Under the pieces are notes generated by a model. It made no database searches. It was not told the origin of the DNA and saw only the letters and a program-made list of their open reading frames with translations. 64,000 bases of DNA, taken from NCBI GenBank assembly GCA_016197205.1, contig JACPWG010000060.1:38020-102019 (forward strand), given 5' to 3'. Both the position numbers and the translations under genes were made by a program. The DNA comes from Planctomycetota bacterium. GTDB taxonomy: Bacteria > Planctomycetota > MHYJ01 > WSZJ01 > JACPWG01. Below are positions 58,508 through 64,000 of this stretch, one piece after another (positions within the stretch are counted from its first letter, which is position 1; each line of letters starts with the position of its first letter).

Positions 58508-58621
58508 GAGGTACTTTTTGTGAAAGGGAGCGCCGGCCCGGGTCACACGCTTTGGGCTGGCGTTGGCGCCTGCTTCCTACGATAATCGGGAAGCGCCGCA
58601 CGTCTCGGAAGGAGGTAGCAC

Positions 58622-59341
58622 TTGCCTCAACACGCGCTCATCGCCCGGGCTGGGGACAGCCCGGAGTCGGCGGTTCGTCAGGGCTGCGGCTGCCTCGTGT
58701 TGTGCGGGGCCGGTCTCTTCTACCTGGTCGGGCTCGTGCCCATGTACGCGCACCCGGAGGCGCTGCCCTTTCACATCGGTTGCGTGCTCGCCCTATCGGC
58801 CGCGTTTCGCTACCGCGGCCGGATGCCCGGCACGCTCACCCTCGGCGCGCTGCTCTCCGCGCTCGCGGTGCTCTCGATGATCGTCGGCGGAATCGCCCAC
58901 GCCGAGCGGACCACCGCGGTCCTTCGCGCGGAGACGGCTCGCCTCCGCGACCAGCGGCTCGGGGAAAAGGAGTTGGCGCCCGACATCGACGCGGCGGCAG
59001 GCGGGGATCTGACGGCTCGTAGCCGGCTCGTGGTCGTCGTGCGGGAGCGAGGGCGCGGGTGGGGCTATGCCGTCGTGGCCATGGTCCGCGCGTGCGATCC
59101 TCAGGAGCGCCTAGCCTGGGAGCAGGAGGCCGCGGGCCGGGAGCCGTGGCTACACTGCGGAACGCCGTACTGCACGCTGCTCGGGCGCGATTCGCTCGGG
59201 GCGGCGAAGGCCGTGCATACGCGAGAGCTGGAGGCCCAGGCGGCCGCGGAGACGCTGCGGCCGCGCGCCCTCACGGCCGCGGAACGCGCGGGGTGGGGTG
59301 CGGCGGCCGCGCAGCCCGCGGGGCGGGCTTCGGGCTCGTGA
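58622..59341 (+). CDS. hypothetical membrane protein, 239 aa
   Basis: The start is TTG 58622, supported by GGAAGGAGG about 6 nt upstream. Three hydrophobic helices in the first half (GCLVLCGAGLFYLVGLVPMY; FHIGCVLALSAAFRY; LTLGALLSALAVLSMIVGGI) are followed by a helical stretch (TAVLRAETARLRDQRL) and a soluble C-terminal region with two Cys (WLHCGTPYCTLLG). The tail is Ala-rich. No family recognised. Divergent from speD. Confidence 0.7.
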   Translation: MPQHALIARAGDSPESAVRQGCGCLVLCGAGLFYLVGLVPMYAHPEALPFHIGCVLALSAAFRYRGRMPGTLTLGALLSALAVLSMIVGGIAHAERTTAVLRAETARLRDQRLGEKELAPDIDAAAGGDLTARSRLVVVVRERGRGWGYAVVAMVRACDPQERLAWEQEAAGREPWLHCGTPYCTLLGRDSLGAAKAVHTRELEAQAAAETLRPRALTAAERAGWGAAAAQPAGRASGS

Positions 59342-59679
59342 CCCAAGCGCGGTCCGCGCACACGCCTCGGCTGCGATCCTGCCGGCGCCGGCGAAAAAAG
59401 CGGAGCGTTGCACGCCATCGCTTCCGCGCCGGCAGCGGTCGCAGGCGCTTCCCACGCCTCGCCCCGCGCGGACGAACGCCCCTTGATTGCGCGAGGCTGG
59501 AGTGCTACGTTCGCCTGTGCTAGCTACGGACGGTGCGCTCGACAACGTGTCCGACGTCGCCACGGGGGCCAGCCCTTTCAAGGTGGAAATGCTGGTTCGA
59601 CCGTCGTGAAATGGAGCATCCAATGCCGGGTGCGGGAAGGGGTGACCTTCTTCTGTTGTTCTCCGCCGGCCACGAGCCC
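59342..59679. other. intergenic region, no gene recognised
   Basis: GC-rich sequence with small symmetric fragments (e.g. CCGGCGCCGG near 59386). No coding pattern that I trust. Confidence 0.4.
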
Positions 59680-59830
59680 TTGTGGTGCAGGGCTTCCGCC
59701 CTGCACCGACGGGACGCTCAGTGTTGAAGTCGCCGAGCCTTTGGAGTGCGGGGACGGCCAGAGGCAGTCGGGGTGGAGTTTCAGGCGAGCCGTGCGAGAG
59801 CGGGGGCAGGGCGGAAGCCCTGCACCACAA
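59680..59830. repeat. inverted-repeat element, 25-bp perfect arms
   Basis: Left arm 59680-59704 starts TTGTGGTGCAGGGCTTCCGC; right arm 59806-59830 is its exact reverse complement. Each arm also holds a small internal palindrome (GCAGGGC-ttcc-GCCCTGC). The similar GGACGCTCA and GACACGCTCA stretches follow the two arms. Confidence 0.8.
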
Positions 59831-60011
59831 GACACGCTCAAGTTGCTTGCTCAAGTGAACAGCCTGCTTGTGTCCGGCGCCAGCGCGGGGCGGCCACCTT
59901 GGAAGGGCTGCCACGGGGGCCGAGATGCCGGCACGCCTGATCGCAGCCGATGGGATGACGCCGGAGTGCCGGGAGCGATGGGTGCCTAACCCGCGATTTG
60001 GAGTGAAGCTC

Positions 60012-61867
60012 GTGGGCCGTTGTGCACTCCGCGCGGCGATGGTCGCGATCGCAATTGCGTGCGTCAGCGGTTGCGGCGACGAGAGCCCGCCCGGCGGGTC
60101 CCGGCCGCCCGCGCGCCCGGCCGCCGCCTCTCAGGTGAATACCCGATCCGCCCCCACGCCCGCCCCAGGCGCAGCCGCGCCGGTCGCGCATGCCGGAACG
60201 CGAGTGCCCCTCGGCCGTATTTCTGCTCGCGCTTTGTGACGCCGCCGACGGCTACACGCGCAGCGCGGTCGCGCTTTTTCTGACCGGGAAAGTGCAGCAG
60301 GCGCAAGGCGCGCTCGACGCCCTCACGCAGGCCGCCGCCGCGACTGACCCCGCGGTTCGCGCGATCGCCGCCCGCCTGTTGTCGCGACTCGGCGCCGGCG
60401 GTCTGCCCGCGCTGACGCCTCTCCTCGCGGATCCCGAACGCCCGGTTCGGCGAGCGGCGGTCCGCGCGCTCGCCCGGATCGGCGCCGCCGCCGGCCCGTC
60501 GTTGCCCGCGCTTTGGCCGCTCCTTCGCGATGAGGATCCGGGCCTCCGCGCCCTCACGGTCGGCGCGCTGTCCGCGATCACCCCGACGCAGGCGCCGGCC
60601 CTCGCTGCTTGCGTCCCCCTCTTCTCCGACCCGGAGCGCGATGTCCGATGGAACGCGCTCTCGGCCGCCGGCGAGATGGGACAGGAGGGCGTGGACGCGC
60701 TCGTAGCGGCCTTGCGCGGCGAGCGAGCGGAGGCGCGCATCTCGGCCGCAAAATTCCTCGCTCACACGCAACGGGCAACGCGCGAGCTGGTCGAATGGCA
60801 GCTCATGCTGTTGCAGAGCGGTGAGGAGCCGCGGACGTCCGCCCAGGATCGAATTCACTTGTGGTCGGCTCTTGCGTTCGCCAGGCAACGAAATCTTGCG
60901 CTCCAAGTGCTCGATAGCTCGCTGGAAGAAGGGAACGAAGCACTGCGTGTTTGGGCGGTCGAGTACGTCGAGGATACGCTCGATGATCGCTCGGCAGAGC
61001 TGCTGCTGTGGGCGCTCGCGGACCCGAGCCCCGCGGTTCGGGCGCGGGCCGCACGCGCCTTGGCGAAGGCGTGGCTTCTCGGTCCGCAGCATGTCCCTTC
61101 GCTGATCGCGGCCCAGCGTTCGGGGACGGCCGAAGGCCGCGTGGCCGCGTGCCGGCTCCTGCCTCCGCTTGGCCGGGCAGCCCGTCCTGCGGCCCCTCTG
61201 CTGGTTGAGCTTCTCGCGCAAGGCTCTCCCGCGGAGCGAAGCGAGGCGGCGCGTGCGCTCGCCATGCTGGGCCCGGAGGTGCGCGACCTGCTCCCGAACC
61301 CTCCGTCGGACGCGGGGCGGCCGCCGAACCCTTTCCTCACCCTCGTCCGCGCGTCGGCCGGACTCGCCGCTCCGCAGGACTTCGACTCGCTCTTCGACTC
61401 CCTGGGTGCGCCCAAGGAAGGGGCTGAGGATGAGGAACCGCCCGCGGTGTGCGAAGCCTTCGCTTGGCTGGGGAAGGAGGGCGTGCCCATGCTGTTGCGC
61501 GGCCTGCGGGATCCGCGTGGTGGACGAGGCGGGGTGGCTGACGGGACGGACGAGGCCGCGGAACGGCACGCCGGAAGAGGACGGTTTTCGGCGCGCCATG
61601 GCCGACCTCTCCGAGCGCTGGACTCTCGTCCGTGCCTTGGGCTGCATCGGCCCGGAAGCCCTTCCCGCCCTGTGGAAGGCCTCCCGGGACCCGTGCTACG
61701 AGGTTCGACGCGCGGCGGTTTGCGCCATCGCGAACATCGATCCGAAGTCGGGCGCTTCGCTACCCGCTGTGGAGGCTGCCGCCTCCGATCGCTGTCCGGA
61801 GGTGAGGCAGGTCGCGCTGAACCTCCTCGCGGAGGTCCGGCGGGCCGCGGCCCAGCCGGGGAAATGA
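60012..61867 (+). pseudogene. HEAT-repeat lipoprotein with two apparent frameshifts
   Basis: GTG 60012 (GGAG 8 nt upstream) starts a lipoprotein signal MGRCALRAAMVAIAIACVSGC with a lipobox-like VSGC, then a Pro/Ala-rich linker. Around 60190-60240 the coding pattern moves to the next frame, which reads ECPSAVFLLALCDAADGYTR and HEAT repeats (AVRAIAARLLSRLGAGGLPAL; DVRWNALSAAGEMGQ). Near 61505-61520 it moves again, continuing VVDEAGWLTGRTRP ... RWTLVRALGCIGPEALPALW and ending ...AAAQPGK at 61867. Each step is the same direction (+1 or -2). It is either a decayed gene or assembly indels; HEAT character on both sides shows one ancestral gene. Confidence 0.72.
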
Positions 61868-61927
61868 CGGCCGAGCTTGCCGCGTTCGCCGCGATGGCCG
61901 GGCGCGCTATGACGCAAGATTCGGGTG

Positions 61928-62058
61928 CTTTGCGCCCGCGCGAGAATTACTGCGCATTTCCGTGGATCGACCGATGCCTGGGGGCACGGCCCAGAGGGCC
62001 GCGCCCCCAGGCGCCTCGAGGTCCGAATCTACGCAGTTATTTTTGCGCGGGCGCTTTG
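61928..62058. repeat. hairpin element with GCGCCCGCGC...ACTGCG arms
   Basis: Imperfect arms GCGCCCGCGCGAGAATTACTGCG and CGCAGTTATTTTTGCGCGGGCGC face each other, with a central palindrome CCTGGGGGCacGGCCC / GGGCCgcGCCCCCAGG. No coding content. Confidence 0.7.
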
Positions 62059-62164
62059 TCGCGCGGGAGGCCTGTCCTCCGCGCACTGCCGCCGTCCGGC
62101 TCGGGCATCGCTGTGGAGGGAACCTGCCTTGCCAAGCCCCAAAGCCTGCCACCCTTCCCTGACC

Positions 62165-62505
62165 ACCTGGGAGGAGCGCTTCGAGCTCGGTCAAGGCCGA
62201 CGCAAGGTCGTGCCGCGTGCGACCCAGGGCGCGTAGGAGGCCGCGCGGCGCCGTCCCGATCCGGTGGAGACGCTGCTGGCGGCGAGCAGGGGCCGGCTCC
62301 CGGAGCTGCTCCCCATCAAGCTGGGCCGCATGGCGGCGTCTCCCTTCGGCTTCTTCCGGGGCGCCGCCCCGGTCATGGCCGGGGATCTGTGCGCCCTCCC
62401 GATCACCTGGCTCGAGGTCCAGCTCTGCGGCGACGCGCACGTGCGTAACCTCGGGGCCTACGCCGCGCCGGAGTGCGGGGCGGGGCTGGAGATGGCGCCG
62501 AGGCC
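62165..62505 (+). pseudogene. DUF2252-family remnant (N-terminal fragment with stop codon)
   Basis: The frame reads WEERFELGQGRRKVVPRATQ, an in-frame TAG at 62234, then RRRPDPVETLLAASRGRLPE and LLPIKLGRMAASPFGFFRGA ... VQLCGDAHVRNLGAYAAPE. This matches the N-terminal region of DUF2252 proteins (typically LVPIRYGRMxxSPFxFYRGA and VQLCGDAHLxNFG). The family continues for another ~300 residues with the kinase-like core, which is absent here; sequence after about 62505 is repeat-derived. A nonsense mutation plus truncation makes this a dead gene. Confidence 0.78.
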
Positions 62506-62598
62506 CGCCGCACCTGCACCGAAGGCCGGTCTGGCTTCGTCCGGGTTCGGACGTCGTCGGCAACTGAGTTACCGCAGGTCGTAGCTCACGCGGTCGTT

Positions 62599-62632
62599 CG
62601 CGCGGGCCGGAGGCCCGCGCCCCCAGGAATCC
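62599..62632. repeat. inverted copy of the GGGCCTCCGGCCC repeat core
   Basis: CGCGCGGGCCGGAGGCCCGC followed by GCCCCCAGGAATCC is the reverse complement of the first block at 57955. It lies at the truncated end of the DUF2252 remnant. Confidence 0.65.
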
Positions 62633-62774
62633 TGTCAGGACTTCGGCAAGGGGCGACTGCTTGCGCCGTGGCGGGCTTGCGGCCCCATTCCCCCAAGCGA
62701 TAGAATGCCCTTCTGCTGGGGCGTCCAGCCGCCCACTCGCCCCGGATTCCGCGAGTCCCATCCGGAGCTTCGGC

Positions 62775-63053
62775 ATGCCCACGCCGGTCCACGAAACCTC
62801 CGCACCGGGGCAGTGCCCGCCGGAGGAGGCGATGCTCGCTCTGATGCGCGCCTCGCGCGGCCACTACCTGGCCTCAAGCAGCCTGGCGGGGATCGTAGCT
62901 TTTTTTTCCGTCGCGTGTGCGGCTGGAGGGGGGCGAGCCGGCTTGGTGCTCGCACTGCTGACGCTCGTGCCGTCGATCTGGCATTGCGCCACCCTGCGTT
63001 CGTGGGGACTGTCCGGCGCCGTGCTCCACGATTCTGATGCTCCTTCCATTTGA
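62775..63053 (+). CDS. small hypothetical membrane protein, 92 aa
   Basis: ATG 62775 with GGAG 8 nt upstream. A polar N-terminus (MPTPVHETSAPGQCPPEEAM) is followed by two hydrophobic segments (LASSSLAGIVAFFSVACAAG; GLVLALLTLVPSIWHCATL). No family recognised. It ends 50 bp before the PEP carboxylase gene and may be cotranscribed with it. Competing frames exist in this GC-rich stretch, so confidence is limited. Confidence 0.5.
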   Translation: MPTPVHETSAPGQCPPEEAMLALMRASRGHYLASSSLAGIVAFFSVACAAGGGRAGLVLALLTLVPSIWHCATLRSWGLSGAVLHDSDAPSI

Positions 63054-63103
63054 AATTGGGAGCGCTTCGGGCGTCCGGTTCGAAGGGAAGCTGGAGTGAA
63101 GCG

Positions 63104-64000
63104 ATGAAGAAGCAGTCCCCGCCCAGGCCGCCGTCCCCTTCTTCCAACGCTCCAGCGGGATCCCCGGCGAACGGCGCCGCCGACGACGACGGCTCCGCCG
63201 AACGCGAGACTCGCTATGCGCGGCGCGAGCCGGAACGCAGCAAGATCCCGCGCTGCATGAGCACCCAGCACCCGGACAACGCGAGTCCCCCGTTTTTCGC
63301 CGACGCGCCCGCGCTCGGGCCCGAGGCCGAGATCCAGGAGGCGCACCACGTCTTCAGCCGCCTCGGCTGCGACGAGCAGATGTGGGATCACGAAGGCAAG
63401 GAAGTCGACAGCTTCGTGGTCTCCAAGCTGCTCACCCGATACGAGTCCTACTTCCGCGCGCATCTCCTGGGGCGCGACGTCTTCCTGACCGTGCGCATCC
63501 CCAATCCAGCGCGCGAACGCGGCATGGCGAAAGTGCTGCTGGAGGTGCTGGAGAGTATCCCCCGCTCCTTCGATCTGGCGCGACAGTTCTATCGCCGCGA
63601 GCTCGCGCCGATCTTCGAGATCATCCTGCCGATGACCACCGAGGCGCGGGAGCTCAACCGCGTCTGGCACTATTACCGCGACTTCGTCGCCGGCAAGGCC
63701 GACCGCCCCGTGATGCCGGGGGACGTCAGCCTGCGGCGCTGGATCGGGGACTTCGCGCCGCGGGAGATCCAGATGATTCCGCTGATCGAGGACCGCGACT
63801 CGATGCTGCAATCGGACCGGATCGTCGAGGAATACGCGGCGGGGAAGGCGCTGCCCTACGTGCGCGTGTTTCTGGCGAGGTCCGACCCGGCGATGTCGTA
63901 CGGTGCGACCGGCGCGGTGCTGCTCCTGAAAATCGCGCTCGCGCGGCTGCACCGACTCGAAGGGCGACTGGGCATTCCGCTCTATCCGATCGTCGGGCTC
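63104..64000 (+). CDS. ppcA: archaeal-type phosphoenolpyruvate carboxylase, 5' part (runs off the window)
   Basis: About 299 residues are present without a stop. A disordered N-terminus (MKKQSPPRPPSPSSNAPAGS...) of about 50 residues precedes the family start KIPRCMSTQHPDNASPPFF, a hallmark of archaeal-type PEPC. It continues with CDEQMWDHEGKEVDSFVVSK, FLTVRIPNP, IFEIILPMTTEARELN, IQMIPLIEDRDSML and YVRVFLARSDPAMSYGATGA. The enzyme carboxylates PEP to oxaloacetate (anaplerosis) and is unrelated in length to the ~900-aa bacterial PEPC; homologues are about 500 aa. ATG 63104 has GGAG about 9 nt upstream. The extra N-terminal extension is unusual for the family. Confidence 0.93.
   Translation, partial: MKKQSPPRPPSPSSNAPAGSPANGAADDDGSAERETRYARREPERSKIPRCMSTQHPDNASPPFFADAPALGPEAEIQEAHHVFSRLGCDEQMWDHEGKEVDSFVVSKLLTRYESYFRAHLLGRDVFLTVRIPNPARERGMAKVLLEVLESIPRSFDLARQFYRRELAPIFEIILPMTTEARELNRVWHYYRDFVAGKADRPVMPGDVSLRRWIGDFAPREIQMIPLIEDRDSMLQSDRIVEEYAAGKALPYVRVFLARSDPAMSYGATGAVLLLKIALARLHRLEGRLGIPLYPIVGL

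Noticed and set aside
61516..62448. Continuation of the middle HEAT frame beyond 61515
   Set aside because: HEAT character stops there and resumes in another frame; the later translation is Arg/Gly-rich noise crossing repeats.
1..64000. tRNA or rRNA genes
   Set aside because: I looked for cloverleaf-like TTCGA(A/T)TC arms with CCA-type ends and rRNA signatures. Short matches such as GATCGAACCCGGGG at 29398 belong to a repeat and lack a full cloverleaf.

Overview
The window is GC-rich and gene-dense and looks like a chromosome segment of an uncultured Planctomycetota-like bacterium. The reasons are hopanoid genes (squalene-hopene cyclase, HpnG, HpnH), a eukaryote-type Ser/Thr kinase fused to a formylglycine-generating-enzyme domain, a TIR-pseudokinase, exported HEAT and TPR repeat proteins, an archaeal-type PEP carboxylase, and many palindromic intergenic repeats. 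The phylum is an inference; there is no rRNA, tRNA or CRISPR array to settle it.

Layout. 0.3-3.4 kb: TIR-pseudokinase (+). 3.5-15.5 kb: minus-strand run of a Yej/Dpp-type peptide ABC transporter (two ATPases, two permeases, binding protein), a histidyl-tRNA synthetase fused to a YbaK-like domain, HpnG and squalene-hopene cyclase. 15.7-19.7 kb: HMA-like lipoprotein and a membrane-anchored TPR protein (+). 20.0-22.3 kb: overlapping helical-repeat and HNH-nuclease genes (-) with lower apparent GC. 22.7-24.8 kb: active kinase-FGE fusion (+). 25.2-31.8 kb: exported LamG/discoidin-like protein, RCK-type ion channel with a non-canonical filter, acetyl-xylan-esterase-like hydrolase, HlyD/MacA-like adaptor and Yip1-like membrane protein (-). 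32.0-34.5 kb: HpnH, a small partner and a retropepsin-like protein (+). 34.6-44.1 kb: one 3189-codon exported HEAT-repeat gene (-).

44.4-49.0 kb: a SpoIIM-family protein, three paralogous 68-69 aa membrane or secreted peptides, a 201-aa unknown and a degenerate M48-like/TerB-like protein. The peptide trio is the best candidate for something undescribed. 49.6-53.4 kb: YjbQ, then a decaying type I restriction remnant (frameshifted Fic, and HsdR lacking its second helicase lobe, with no HsdM or HsdS). 53.5-58.4 kb: large Hsp70-like protein, polytopic membrane protein and SpeD (-). 58.6-62.7 kb: a membrane protein, a frameshifted HEAT lipoprotein, a DUF2252 remnant and repeats. 62.8-64.0 kb: a small membrane protein and the 5' part of an archaeal-type PEP carboxylase that runs off the end.

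Most gaps are filled by repeat families: a 166-bp terminal-inverted-repeat element in two equal-length copies; arrays based on three different heptamers (GGGATTT, ATTGCTG, GGTCATT), most exactly 28 bp long; a ~155-bp family with 9-bp periodicity; a family built on a GGGCCTCCGGCCC-like core; and several single-copy hairpins. Several repeats lie at gene 3' ends and supply the last codons. Some sigma70-like promoters (TTGnnn-N17/18-TAnnnT) and hairpin-plus-U-tract terminators are visible.
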